From assembly GCA_015061115.1 (NCBI GenBank), contig SUXE01000010.1:1-56643 (forward strand): a stretch of DNA of 56,643 nt, read 5' to 3'. Each line of letters opens with the position of its first letter. Position 1 is the first letter of the stretch. Below are positions 1 through 8,956 of the stretch, piece by piece. The notes beneath the pieces are model-generated. The model made no database searches, was not told the origin of the DNA, and saw nothing but the letters and a program-made list of their open reading frames with translations. The translations under genes and the position numbers were made by a program. This DNA comes from Bacteroidales bacterium (GTDB taxonomy: Bacteria > Bacteroidota > Bacteroidia > Bacteroidales > Paludibacteraceae).

Positions 1-37
1 CGTGCTTTTGTCTTTTTCCCCTTTCTGACATAAATAT

Positions 38-69
38 ACCCCTAAAGTTTTTTGTCTAACTTTAGGGGT
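38..69. terminator. Hairpin downstream of deoC, putative terminator
   Basis: A perfect 12-bp inverted repeat (ACCCCTAAAGTT at 38-49, its complement at 58-69) with an 8-nt loop lies about 45 bp beyond the deoC stop codon. Neither side carries a long T tract, so termination is inferred from position and stem quality. It may also serve a convergent gene outside the window. Confidence 0.5.
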
Positions 70-114
70 TCATATCATTGCTCGCGTCTTTTTTCTTTGT
101 CTTTTACTTATAAA

Positions 115-996
115 TTAGAAATAAGAAACTTTCTCTCCTGCTATATCAGAAAGAAGATTGTTTGCCAAACTGCTTGCTCCTATTCTGAAAAGTGATTTAT
201 CCGTATGATCGACGCCTAAGACACTTTCTACTATCGAATAGTACTTGACAGCATCTGCAGACGTAGAAATGCCTCCAGCGGCCTTAAAACCTACATTTCT
301 GCCTATTTCTGGTTCCATCTTGTTAATAACTTCACACATAACGTATGCAGCCATAAGATTAGCTACACTTCCGTCTTTTCCTGTGCTTGTCTTAATAAAG
401 TCAGCTCCAGCATTGATAGAAATGATTGCAGCCTTTTCAATGTTTTCAACAGTTTTCAACAATGATACCTCAAGTATAACCTTCAACTTTACATCATCCT
501 TACAGTATGCCTTGATTTCTGATATTTCATCATAGATATCATCGTATTCTCCAGCCAAATACTTTCCTACTGGAAAAACAATGTCAATCTCTGTCGCTCC
601 TGATGCTATAGCCAATCCAACTTCTGCCAACTTAACCTCCATAAATGTTTGAGAATGTGGAAAACCACCTGCAACAGCAACAATATCAACATCTTCCAAC
701 AATGTCTCTTTTACTGTTGGCACAAAAGCAGGATATACACAAATTCCTGCTGGCAAAGGCAATATATCAAACTTTGAGTCGAAATTGTTTATCTTATCAA
801 CAAATGCAGTGACAGAATCGTTATTATCTGTTGATTTGAGTGTTGTAAGATCGATATTCTCAAGAAGTTTGCAGTAAATAGCTCTTGTATTGTTTCTTTC
901 AAATGATGAATGTAGAAAAGTGTCTACAGCCATTTCAACCTCACGCTCGTTTTTACCAATTGAATACTTGGAAAACAATTCAAAAATATTATTCAT
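115..996 (-). CDS. deoC: Deoxyribose-phosphate aldolase
   Basis: Class I aldolase that reversibly cleaves 2-deoxyribose 5-phosphate into acetaldehyde and glyceraldehyde 3-phosphate in deoxynucleoside catabolism; cytoplasmic. The 293-residue protein carries the DeoC motifs in order: an Asp-containing TEIDIVFPVG stretch near residue 138, the Schiff-base lysine in DFIKTSTGK (Lys202) and the proton-relay lysine in GFKAAGG (Lys238). It is longer at the N terminus than E. coli DeoC (about 259 aa), as is usual in Bacteroidetes. Its ATG lies 4 nt after the mazG-like stop codon, so it is the last gene of a nadA-mazG-deoC operon. All key residues are intact. Confidence 0.95.
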   Translation of the reverse strand: MNNIFELFSKYSIGKNEREVEMAVDTFLHSSFERNNTRAIYCKLLENIDLTTLKSTDNNDSVTAFVDKINNFDSKFDILPLPAGICVYPAFVPTVKETLLEDVDIVAVAGGFPHSQTFMEVKLAEVGLAIASGATEIDIVFPVGKYLAGEYDDIYDEISEIKAYCKDDVKLKVILEVSLLKTVENIEKAAIISINAGADFIKTSTGKDGSVANLMAAYVMCEVINKMEPEIGRNVGFKAAGGISTSADAVKYYSIVESVLGVDHTDKSLFRIGASSLANNLLSDIAGEKVSYF

Positions 997-1000
997 CTTT

Positions 1001-1336
1001 TTACTTTAATTTTTCATTGTTGATATGACGATCCTTGTCTCGTTTCGTCTTCTTCTCTATGTTTTTATGAAAAGCCTCATTCAAATCCACACCTGTCTGG
1101 TTGGCCAAACAAGTCAAAACCCAAAGTATATCTGCCATCTCGTCTGCAATGGAAGACTCCTTCTCTTTATCCTTAAAACTCTGATCACCATAAGTTCGGG
1201 CCATAAGACGGGCCAACTCTCCTACCTCCTCCATTAGACAGGCAGTATTGGTAAGTTCAGAAAAATAGCGCACACCGTAACGCTTGATCCAATCGTCTAC
1301 GGTGTGCTGAATATCTTTAAGTGTAAGATCCTGCAT
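1001..1336 (-). CDS. MazG-like nucleotide pyrophosphohydrolase
   Basis: A 111-residue all-alpha NTP pyrophosphatase of the MazG/RS21-C6 class, expected to hydrolyse (d)NTPs to monophosphate and pyrophosphate with Mg2+. The family metal-binding acidic clusters are visible as EEVGEL (about residues 36-41) and DEMADILW (about 66-73). It is a single short domain, not the tandem-domain E. coli MazG. Its ATG overlaps the nadA stop by one base (TAATG), implying translational coupling. The exact substrate cannot be told from sequence; house-cleaning of non-canonical nucleotides is a reasonable inference. Confidence 0.88.
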   Translation of the reverse strand: MQDLTLKDIQHTVDDWIKRYGVRYFSELTNTACLMEEVGELARLMARTYGDQSFKDKEKESSIADEMADILWVLTCLANQTGVDLNEAFHKNIEKKTKRDKDRHINNEKLK

Positions 1337-2280
1337 TATAATCCAAGTTTTGCACTTATTTCCAACATCTTCAAGATAGGTTTAACTGCCTTCTCACGCA
1401 ATTCATCTGACACTTCAACTTCAGGTGACTCATTCTTCAAAACCTCATAAACCTTCTCAAGTGTGTTAAGACGCATATAGCTGCAATTGTTGCAAGCACA
1501 TGTTGAATCTTCTGGTGGAATAGGAATAAACACTTTGTCTGGAGCTGATTTCTGCATCTCATGAAGAATACCGCTCTCTGTCGCAACCAAGAATCTTTTG
1601 CAATCAGATGCAATAGCATATTTCAAAAGTCCAGCTGTTGAACCAACTTTGTCAGCCAAACGAACTATAACATCCTTACATTCTGGATGAACTAGCACCT
1701 GTGCGTCTGGGTATTCCTTCTTCAAATCAAGAACTTTACGTACAGAGAATTTCTCATGCACGTGGCATGCTCCATTCCAAAGCACCATATTTCTGCCTGT
1801 GATGCTGTTGATATAGTTGCCTAGATTCTTGTCTGGACCAAATATGATCTTCTCGTCTTTTGGAAAACTATCCACAATCTGCTTTGCGTTAGTACTTGTC
1901 ACAACAACATCTGTCAAAGCTTTAACAGCTGCTGTAGTGTTGACGTAAGAAATAACTTTATGTCCAGGATGCTCTTTAATGAATTTTTCAAACTCATCTG
2001 CCGGACAACTGTCAGCAAGTGAACATCCAGCTGCCATGTCTGGCACAAGCACCTTCTTATTTGGCGAAAGGATCTTTGCAGTCTCACCCATGAAATGAAC
2101 TCCGCAAAGCATTATTATATCCGCATCTGTTTTAGCAGCCCATTGTGCCAAAGCCAAACTGTCTCCAACAAAGTCTGCTATATCCTGAATGTCACCGTCT
2201 TGATAATAGTGTGCCATTATTATGGCATTTTTCTCCTTTTTCAAACGGTTGATTTCAGAAATCAAAAACTCTTTTTCCAT
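1336..2280 (-). CDS. nadA: Quinolinate synthase A
   Basis: [4Fe-4S] enzyme condensing iminoaspartate with dihydroxyacetone phosphate to quinolinate in de novo NAD synthesis. At 314 residues it has normal family length. The three cluster-ligand cysteines are recognisable at Cys86 (AAGCSLADSC), Cys172 (NGACHVHEKF) and Cys266 (CACNNCSYM), spaced as in characterised short NadA enzymes. The N-terminal AHYYQDGDIQDIADFVGDS motif is also present. nadB and nadC are not adjacent, so the pathway is split. It heads the operon with the MazG-like gene and deoC. Confidence 0.96.
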   Translation of the reverse strand: MEKEFLISEINRLKKEKNAIIMAHYYQDGDIQDIADFVGDSLALAQWAAKTDADIIMLCGVHFMGETAKILSPNKKVLVPDMAAGCSLADSCPADEFEKFIKEHPGHKVISYVNTTAAVKALTDVVVTSTNAKQIVDSFPKDEKIIFGPDKNLGNYINSITGRNMVLWNGACHVHEKFSVRKVLDLKKEYPDAQVLVHPECKDVIVRLADKVGSTAGLLKYAIASDCKRFLVATESGILHEMQKSAPDKVFIPIPPEDSTCACNNCSYMRLNTLEKVYEVLKNESPEVEVSDELREKAVKPILKMLEISAKLGL

Positions 2281-2478
2281 TATATATTATATGTTGATAT
2301 AAGAAAATACTAGTTTAAAATCTCTAAAATATAACAATAATAGAGTGTTGGTTATGTTGATAAAAAGAGAGAGAAAAAGTAATCAATTATAATCAAGAGT
2401 TGATTAACAATTCCGTCATCTCTAACTTACTGAATGATTGATTAAAGACTGAATTTATCAACAAAATTAACAACAATG

Positions 2479-2486
2479 CAAATATA
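2479..2486 (-). promoter_or_regulatory. Putative -7 element for nadA operon
   Basis: TATATTTG on the minus strand matches the Bacteroidetes -7 consensus TAnnTTTG. No clear TTTG -33 element lies at the right distance, and the nadA start is about 200 nt away, so the assignment is weak. Confidence 0.35.
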
Positions 2487-2833
2487 ATTTAACTTTTGCT
2501 AAGTTGAAATCATATATGTTATTAAAGTGCTAAATTTTGTAAAAAGTATCTTGATAAGTTTATAAAAAAAAATGTGGAATAAATTTGGAAATATCTGCTG
2601 ACGGTCGGCTTAAAATAGTTTTTCAAAATCATGGCAATATTTATCATTTGTTTTCTTGAAGTTTTCAACATTTTTAGCGTGGATTCTTGACATTAATGGG
2701 GTAGAAAAAGGTGGGGTTATTAACAACGAAATGGGGAAATGTTGATTAAGGAAAATCTATGTATTGCCTATAATATTCCTCACATTTAGCTGTGGACTGA
2801 ATCTAAAGAAAAATGATTTATAGAGTTAAACAG

Positions 2834-2862
2834 TTTATGATAATCTAAATGTTATAAATTTG
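2834..2862 (+). promoter_or_regulatory. Promoter of the helicase-nuclease gene
   Basis: TAAATTTG at 2855-2862 matches TAnnTTTG, with a partial -33 element (TTTA, 2834-2837) 17 nt upstream. Transcription would start near 2869, giving a leader of about 38 nt before the ATG at 2907. Confidence 0.55.
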
Positions 2863-2906
2863 CAGAGAAAAGAACATATTCCACATTCATAAATAACTGA
2901 TGAATT

Positions 2907-5900
2907 ATGCAAAACAACATAGAAAAAACTAAAATATACAAGGCATCGGCAGGAAGTGGTAAGACTTTCCGTTTGGCTGTGGAATATCTGAAACTTATTT
3001 TGAAGGATAAAAATGCATTCAAATCTATCCTTGCTGTGACTTTCACCAACAAGGCTACAGCGGAGATGAAGGAGAGAATTCTTTTTGAACTTTATGGTCT
3101 GCATCGTAAATATGAGGATTCCGACAGCTATAGAGATAAGCTGATAGAAGAACTTGGTCCAGGTTGGAATGCGGAAAAAATATCTGAAAAGGCTGGCGAG
3201 GCTATTTCTGCGATTATACACGACTATTCACATTTCAGAATTGAGACGATAGACTCTTTTTTCCAAAGTGTATTGCGTAATCTTGTACATGAACTTGAGA
3301 TTGGAGCCATCGTCAATCTTGAACTTGACAATGCATCTGTTATTCATGAGGCTGTAAATGATATGATGAACAGTCTGCATGAGGATGATAAGAAACAGTT
3401 GTTGAAATGGCTGACAGACTTCTCTGTGGAGAATATAAAGAATGGAAAAAGTTGGAGAGTAAACAGCAAAGTGGAGAAATTCTCCACCAATATATTCAAC
3501 GAGGATTTCTTAACAAAAAAGAAAAAAGATGATATATATACTATCGATAAACTGACTGCTTATAAAAGAAATATAGATAGTATACTGAAGGGACATCTAA
3601 GCAAATTAAAGAATTTTGCAGAGGAATTTTTCGTCAAGATAGATGGATGGAATGCTGTTCCAGAGAATTTCTATTACGGTTCAAAAGGTTTGTGGGGATA
3701 CTTCGTGAAAATAAATAATGGAGTATACATGGATGATAATATGCCTAACAGTTATGTGAAAAAGTCGTTGGAAGCATTGGAAAACATAGAGTCGAATAAA
3801 AAAAATTCAAATGTGGATGCGACGTGGGTGTATGATCATCTCAACAAAACAGAGAAATATCGTTCAGATCATCTTGAGGAGATGTCAACTTGTGAGACGG
3901 TGCTGAAGAATATCAACAATATAGGATTGTTGTATGATATAGAGAGCATTGTACGTCGCAACAATGACATGACTGGAAAATTTTTGCTAGGGGATACAGC
4001 TATTCTTTTGAATGAGATAATTGATGAAAGCACAGCTCCATTTATCTATGAAAAGATAGGCACAACTTTGCGTCATATCATGATAGATGAGTTTCAGGAT
4101 ACATCCAAAATACAATGGAAAAATTTTGTACCATTGTTGTCGGATTCTGTGGCAAACGGTGGTTCAAATCTTATTGTGGGAGATCCAAAACAGTCAATTT
4201 ATCGTTGGCGAAACGGAGATTATAGTATCATTGAGAATGTAAAGAATTATAGTGAACTTTATCCAGGCAATGTGTCGATGGACACCAATTACAGAAGTTT
4301 CAACAATGTGATAAAGTTCAACAACGCAATTTTCAAAAGTTGTATTTCGTTTATTCCTAATGGCGACGATGCAATCGGCAAACAGATACAGAATATCTAC
4401 GAGGAGTCTGGTCAGAAGTTTATAAACAAAGGTGAGGGATATGTGAAGTATCAGATTGTGAGGAAAGAGGAGAATGAAAATTCTGATGACAGAATCCTTG
4501 AAGTGATGGTGGAGCAGATTAAAGAGTTGAAGAGTAGAGGTATAGAGGAGAAGAATATTGCCATTTTGGTGCGTACCAATAATGAGACGGCAAAAATAGC
4601 AAAGTTTTTGTCGGATATGAAGGAAGAAGGAAAACTGCCAAAAAATGAGTTCAATATTGTATCCAGTGAAGCATTCCGTCTCGACAATTCTTTGAGTGTC
4701 AACATAATTATCAATGCGTTGTGTCTGATAAATGATCCAGACAATGATGTGTATGAGCACCGTCTATATCTTGACTATATATCTTTGAATAATGGAAGTG
4801 ACGAGAATTATGAAGAGGTGAAGAAAAAAGTGTTTGACACATCCACTCTCCCACTCTATGAGATGATGGAAGAAATTTATTTCATACTTGAGCTTGGAAA
4901 GATAAAAGACAATGATGTCTATATGCAGTTGTTTTTGGATAAGGTAAACACTTTCATCAACAAAAAATCTTCTGATCTAACCACGTTCATCAGTTATTGG
5001 AATGAAAAACTATGTGGAGCTACATTGTCGTCGAGCAATGAGAGCAATGGAATACGTGTGCTCACGATCCACAAGTCGAAAGGATTGGAGTTTAAGACGG
5101 TGATTATTCCGTTTGCTGACTGGGAGATTGAGAACACAAAAAATGACAATATTCTTTGGTGTGAGGCAAACAAAGAGCCATATAATGATATTCCATTGCT
5201 TCCTATCAACTACAGTAAGAATCTGAAAAACACTATTTTCAAGGAAGATTATGAAAGAGAGAAGGCACAGATGTGGATTGACAATATCAATCTTCTTTAT
5301 GTGGCATTCACACGTGCGGAGGCGAACTTGATAGTATATTCACCAGAACCATCAAAGAGTGATGTCGACGGTGCAAAAAAGATAAACTCTCTTTTGTCGA
5401 AGATATTTACTAACAAATCTAATCTGATGAGTGACGACGTCACAAAACTGTTGGCTGAAAATTGGAATGAGGAAGAACTAACGTTTGAGTATGGAGAACT
5501 TAGTAATCCAAAAGACAAAGACAAAACGACAGAGAATGAATTGAAAAAGGAGGCAGAGAAAGAAAATTTGGATTATGTGAATTATAGGATAGTGAGCGAC
5601 GGTGATAAACCATCAGCGATACAGTTCCGTCAGTCAGACATGAGCAAGAGATTCCTGAAAGATCCGGAAAACTATGATTCAAGAGTAGAACCAGCGACGA
5701 ATGAGTTTATGGAGAAAGGAAAAGTGATGCACGCATTGTTTTCTGATATTCATTCTGTTGATGATGTGGAAAAAGCAGTGAAGAAGCAAGTGTATGCGGG
5801 AATCATATCAAAGGAAGAGATGGAATATTACACGTCTGCAATAAAAGAAAAAATTGAGAGTGTACCGTCAGAATGGTTTGATAAATCAGCTAAAATCATC

Positions 5901-6152
5901 AACGAACGAGCAATATTGATGAAGAAAAAAGATGCTGAGGGCAAGATAAGCATTGAAAATAAACGTCCAGACAGAATAGTGATGGTCAACGACAAAGTCA
6001 TCATCATCGACTATAAGTTTGGAGAGGAAAACAAAAAGTATAAAAATCAGGTCAAGGAATATGCTGATCTGATAAAGAAGATGGGCTACAAAAATGTCGA
6101 GGGATATTTGTGGTATGTGGAGCAAAGTAAGATTGAAAATGTGAAATGTTAA
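2907..6152 (+). CDS. UvrD/RecB-family helicase-nuclease (AddA/RecB-like)
   Basis: Superfamily 1A helicase fused to a C-terminal PD-(D/E)XK nuclease, the architecture of AddA/RecB subunits that process double-strand breaks. Walker A ASAGSGKT is at residues 13-20, Walker B region DEFQDT begins at Asp394, then GDPKQSIYRWR, the TIHKSKGLEF motif and YVAFTRAE (motif VI). The nuclease core is the C-terminal IIIDYKFGE (Asp1035, Lys1037), preceded by PDRIVM and followed by a glutamine-containing helix. The usual AddB-like partner is not adjacent here. The gene stands alone with its own promoter and ends about 70 nt before a REP-like hairpin. At 1081 aa it has normal length. Confidence 0.9.
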   Translation: MQNNIEKTKIYKASAGSGKTFRLAVEYLKLILKDKNAFKSILAVTFTNKATAEMKERILFELYGLHRKYEDSDSYRDKLIEELGPGWNAEKISEKAGEAISAIIHDYSHFRIETIDSFFQSVLRNLVHELEIGAIVNLELDNASVIHEAVNDMMNSLHEDDKKQLLKWLTDFSVENIKNGKSWRVNSKVEKFSTNIFNEDFLTKKKKDDIYTIDKLTAYKRNIDSILKGHLSKLKNFAEEFFVKIDGWNAVPENFYYGSKGLWGYFVKINNGVYMDDNMPNSYVKKSLEALENIESNKKNSNVDATWVYDHLNKTEKYRSDHLEEMSTCETVLKNINNIGLLYDIESIVRRNNDMTGKFLLGDTAILLNEIIDESTAPFIYEKIGTTLRHIMIDEFQDTSKIQWKNFVPLLSDSVANGGSNLIVGDPKQSIYRWRNGDYSIIENVKNYSELYPGNVSMDTNYRSFNNVIKFNNAIFKSCISFIPNGDDAIGKQIQNIYEESGQKFINKGEGYVKYQIVRKEENENSDDRILEVMVEQIKELKSRGIEEKNIAILVRTNNETAKIAKFLSDMKEEGKLPKNEFNIVSSEAFRLDNSLSVNIIINALCLINDPDNDVYEHRLYLDYISLNNGSDENYEEVKKKVFDTSTLPLYEMMEEIYFILELGKIKDNDVYMQLFLDKVNTFINKKSSDLTTFISYWNEKLCGATLSSSNESNGIRVLTIHKSKGLEFKTVIIPFADWEIENTKNDNILWCEANKEPYNDIPLLPINYSKNLKNTIFKEDYEREKAQMWIDNINLLYVAFTRAEANLIVYSPEPSKSDVDGAKKINSLLSKIFTNKSNLMSDDVTKLLAENWNEEELTFEYGELSNPKDKDKTTENELKKEAEKENLDYVNYRIVSDGDKPSAIQFRQSDMSKRFLKDPENYDSRVEPATNEFMEKGKVMHALFSDIHSVDDVEKAVKKQVYAGIISKEEMEYYTSAIKEKIESVPSEWFDKSAKIINERAILMKKKDAEGKISIENKRPDRIVMVNDKVIIIDYKFGEENKKYKNQVKEYADLIKKMGYKNVEGYLWYVEQSKIENVKC

Positions 6153-6222
6153 ATATAAATGAATTTGACGAAGAACACATGTTTTAGCAGATGTCAAAAT
6201 TCAATCAATTCCATGGTCGTAG

Positions 6223-6243
6223 GGGCAGGTTTTAAACCTGCCC
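6223..6243. repeat. REP-like palindrome (GGGCAGGTTT family)
   Basis: Inverted arms GGGCAGGTTT/AAACCTGCCC with a 1-nt loop, in a CGTAGGGGC context. A near-identical element is at 49767-49793 and a related one at about 19098-19125. It may act as a terminator for the upstream helicase gene. Confidence 0.7.
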
Positions 6244-6329
6244 GTAATAGAAATCATATTCAAATAGAAAACCAGAGAGAAAAAAGGAATGTTAAGGGCG
6301 GAACATTATCCATTCCATCCTAAATCTAT

Positions 6330-6424
6330 ATAATTCCTACTTTCTCAAACATCTTCCTATATGCCTCGGCTTTCTTTTCCAAACTCAATGGATAAGCACG
6401 TGATGATGATGGCGAACGGTATAA
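6330..6424 (-). pseudogene. 3' fragment of a duplicated uracil-DNA glycosylase-like gene
   Basis: On the minus strand this segment encodes the last ~31 residues of the same protein as the intact gene at 8957-9565, including the SPSSSRAYPLSLEKK stretch, and ends in its own stop codon. About 80 bp (6343-6424 versus 8974-9055) are nearly identical. The final residues differ (FEKVGII against FEMAGII), so it descends from a diverged paralogue rather than a very recent copy. There is no start and no upstream coding part. It follows a FISUMP gene just as the intact copy does, pointing to an ancestral duplication of the pair. Confidence 0.85.
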
Positions 6425-6498
6425 GGAAACAATTGAAATTCTTAAAAACTACAATATGACTATTTCAATTACTTACAGCAAATAGATGTTTCCATAAA

Positions 6499-8667
6499 TT
6501 ATTTATTCACTTTTACTGGACGAATTGTCAATCCGAAGCGGCAACGGTGATGGGTTATTTTCGCTTCTATAGGATAATCGTTATGTTGATAGCTTAAAAA
6601 TGAATATGGGAGGGCATATGACTCTAACGAAGAAGTCCAGTAATAACCATCAAAAAAAGGTTCCATATTGGTTTTGATTTTTTTGTCTAAATATCCAGCA
6701 AAAGGAAGAAATATCCAATTTCCGTTTTCTGCTGTGAATTTTGTTCCAGCCACACCGTTAATTTCCTCACGGCTGATTTCACAGTTTTCAATTAGCTCAT
6801 TAAAATCCTCGACGGTTGGAATTCTCCAGTCATCTCCCCATATTACAGTTGCAGCGTCATCTTCAGGCAAAAGAGTGGTGAGAGAATCTGCGGTGTTATA
6901 TTTAATAATTCCGTATTTGTCATTTTCCCATTTATATTCATTGACACTAACCTTCTTTGGTTCAGTTTCTCCCCATGCGAAATAGTTACCTCTGCCTTCT
7001 GGTGTAGTGGCACCAATGTTACAAGAAGCCCAAAGATTTCCGCTTGGTAGAGCAAGGTCCACATATGAAGTGTCCGAAGGAGTCAACACATTGATTGTAT
7101 CAGCGGCGGTATCGATGACAACGGGTGCAACATTGCTTGATTTCTCTGTATAAACAGGACGCACAGAGTATCCGTTGCAGCGTCCTCTGTTGATAACAGG
7201 ATCATTATATATGGAATATGAAGAAAAAGATAATTTTCCTCCTTCATATGAACTTGAAAGAGAACGAGTCCAATAGTATCCTTTTTCGTTCTTCGAATTC
7301 CATTCACCAAAAAATCCGAAACCAGCGGAAGGCAAGAATAAATGTTTATCTTCGTCAACATTGTAACCAGGCCTTTTTTCTGATGTGGTATCGACTATAT
7401 AGCCTTTATCGTAATCTGTCCTAGCCTTATAGACTATATATCCACAAATATTGGTGTTTTTATATGATTTAGTCCATTCCCAATAGCAGTTATCTATTAG
7501 TTCTGATAGTTCTTCATATGTTGGCATTCTCCACTTTGGACCCCATACGTTCCATGCGGCGTCGTCTTCATCATCAAGTTCAATCATTCCGCCTGCGTAA
7601 TAATATTTGTAGAACGTTGAGCCTCCGTCGTCTGAATCAAAATAACTATACCACGAATAAGTTGGTTTTGTTTCTGTTTCTCCCCAAGCATAGAGGTCTC
7701 CGAACTCTTCTGGTCTGTTTGCTCCAAGATTGAATTTTGCCCAAAGTGTTCCACTTGGAAGATCAAGGTCGACGAAGGTGTCTGCTGCTGTTCTTTCGCT
7801 GAAAAATATCTCCTCCACATCATCAGTTAAGAAACTTTCGATATAACCATCCTTTTGTTTGACAGATAGTGTGTTATTGAATATGACGTTGGTGTCGGCG
7901 GAAGTGAAATCAGTTGATTTTTTAACAAGGACAGGACGAACATTATGCCCAGTATAACGTGAGTAATTGATGGGTGCTGTCTCTTTTGTAGTCTGACCAT
8001 ATAACATACCTGCATAAAATGCATTCTCTGTAGCACTATTTAAGGATGACGACCAGTAGCTGATTTCTCCATTATCATTGTAATTATATGATCCAAACAT
8101 ATGACCTTTAGATGGCAGAAAAATGCTATTGCCATTAGGTCCAGTAAACATTACTCCATAATGCGGAGTATATCTACTGATGGTGCAGTATTGACAGAGT
8201 TCATGGAATTGCTCTATTGTTGGCATTTCCCAGTCTGTGCCCCAGTTTACAGTTGCAGCATCATCCTCAGGAAGAAGTTTTTTTAGTCCATCTATCAGAT
8301 TGTATTTAGACATCTGATTAGAAGGCGTGTATTCAGAGTCTTCGTCGTACCATTTATAATTATTTGTATAGTATGATTCTTTTGCTTCAGTCTCTCCCCA
8401 TGCAAAGAAATCGCCTCCCATTATGTAGTTTTCTCCTCCCACGTTGCATGTTGCCCAGAGTGTGCCACTTGGCAGTCCAAGGTCTACAAACATATGGGCT
8501 GTTGAGTCTGATGGGCGAACAGCATTAAAAAAAACTAAGGTGTCGAGTTCTGCCACGTCAAACTGAAAGAATTTTCCATCTTTTTGTTTTATGAACATGT
8601 TAATTCCAGCAAACATAGGAAGACAAAGTGCAGGAAGTACAACTAAAGCAAGTATTTTATTTTTCAT
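6499..8667 (-). CDS. Secreted protein with three FISUMP domains
   Basis: A 722-residue exported protein with a signal peptide (residues 1 to about 20) and three tandem Fibrobacter succinogenes major paralogous (FISUMP) domains, each beginning with a VDLxLPSGxLWA motif at about residues 61, 297 and 540. Each contains FxAWGETE and WGxxWRMPT-type cores and ends near a GxxxRPV motif. The first two domains are preceded by a short 'KQKDG...F' strand-like segment. FISUMP domains are common in secreted and surface proteins of Bacteroidetes and Fibrobacter; their biochemical role is not established. A downstream single-domain paralogue lies at 9596-10324. The gene is preceded by a TATCTTTG -7 element on its strand. 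Confidence 0.85.
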   Translation of the reverse strand: MKNKILALVVLPALCLPMFAGINMFIKQKDGKFFQFDVAELDTLVFFNAVRPSDSTAHMFVDLGLPSGTLWATCNVGGENYIMGGDFFAWGETEAKESYYTNNYKWYDEDSEYTPSNQMSKYNLIDGLKKLLPEDDAATVNWGTDWEMPTIEQFHELCQYCTISRYTPHYGVMFTGPNGNSIFLPSKGHMFGSYNYNDNGEISYWSSSLNSATENAFYAGMLYGQTTKETAPINYSRYTGHNVRPVLVKKSTDFTSADTNVIFNNTLSVKQKDGYIESFLTDDVEEIFFSERTAADTFVDLDLPSGTLWAKFNLGANRPEEFGDLYAWGETETKPTYSWYSYFDSDDGGSTFYKYYYAGGMIELDDEDDAAWNVWGPKWRMPTYEELSELIDNCYWEWTKSYKNTNICGYIVYKARTDYDKGYIVDTTSEKRPGYNVDEDKHLFLPSAGFGFFGEWNSKNEKGYYWTRSLSSSYEGGKLSFSSYSIYNDPVINRGRCNGYSVRPVYTEKSSNVAPVVIDTAADTINVLTPSDTSYVDLALPSGNLWASCNIGATTPEGRGNYFAWGETEPKKVSVNEYKWENDKYGIIKYNTADSLTTLLPEDDAATVIWGDDWRIPTVEDFNELIENCEISREEINGVAGTKFTAENGNWIFLPFAGYLDKKIKTNMEPFFDGYYWTSSLESYALPYSFLSYQHNDYPIEAKITHHRCRFGLTIRPVKVNK

Positions 8668-8700
8668 TTTCTATTCTAGTTATACGATTTGTAAACTCTA

Positions 8701-8708
8701 CAAAGATA
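8701..8708 (-). promoter_or_regulatory. -7 element of the three-domain FISUMP gene
   Basis: TATCTTTG (minus strand) matches TAnnTTTG and lies 34 nt from the start codon. A -33 TTTG is not evident. Confidence 0.5.
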
Positions 8709-8830
8709 ATTAATTCACCCCTATACTAACGTGAATTTGACGAACTTTAAATGGATGATTATTTGAAAATAGCGTAATTTTCCGTGATTTTAAAGTGCAA
8801 ACAAAAACAAAATTAACGAAAAACAAAGCC

Positions 8831-8923
8831 ATGATTTCTGAAGACAAAAAGACCGAAATTTTCTGTTTAGCTGACAATTTCTACAAAAATTTTGACGAGT
8901 TGACAGGGACGTTCCGTCCTTAA
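8831..8923 (+). pseudogene. IS982-like transposase N-terminal remnant
   Basis: Thirty codons beginning with ATG read MISEDKKTEIFCLADNFYKN and continue about ten residues before a stop. The opening resembles, from memory, the N terminus of Bacteroidetes IS982-family transposases (M-I-S-x-D-K-x-T-E-I-F-C-x-x-D-x-F). The catalytic domain is absent, and the reading frame runs into a REP-like hairpin (GGACGTTCCGTCC region, 8906-8919) that supplies the stop. I call it a decayed insertion-sequence end; terminal inverted repeats were not identified. Confidence 0.6.
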
Positions 8924-8956
8924 CAATCCTCAAATTCTATATCAACAATTCCAAAT

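Larger units (their letters stand above)
2281..2906. other. AT-rich divergent intergenic region
   Basis: This 626-bp gap separates divergent nadA and the helicase gene and has no convincing coding sequence. It contains promoter elements for both directions (nadA-side TATATTTG at 2479-2486 on the minus strand, helicase-side TAAATTTG at 2855-2862) and two inverted copies of TTATCAACA (2355-2363 minus, 2455-2463 plus). Nothing else could be recognised. Confidence 0.5.
6153..6498. other. Intergenic region with repeats and gene debris
   Basis: This 346-bp stretch holds the palindrome at 6223-6243, a GTTAAGGGCGGAAC segment near 6290 that matches a second repeat family (see 32408-32443), and the truncated glycosylase copy at about 6330-6424. 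The remaining 75 bp before the FISUMP stop codon show nothing recognisable. Confidence 0.6.

Noticed and set aside
2341-2470. Replication-origin-like site with TTATCAACA boxes
   Set aside because: Only two imperfect DnaA-like boxes in AT-rich DNA and no origin-linked genes nearby; not enough support.
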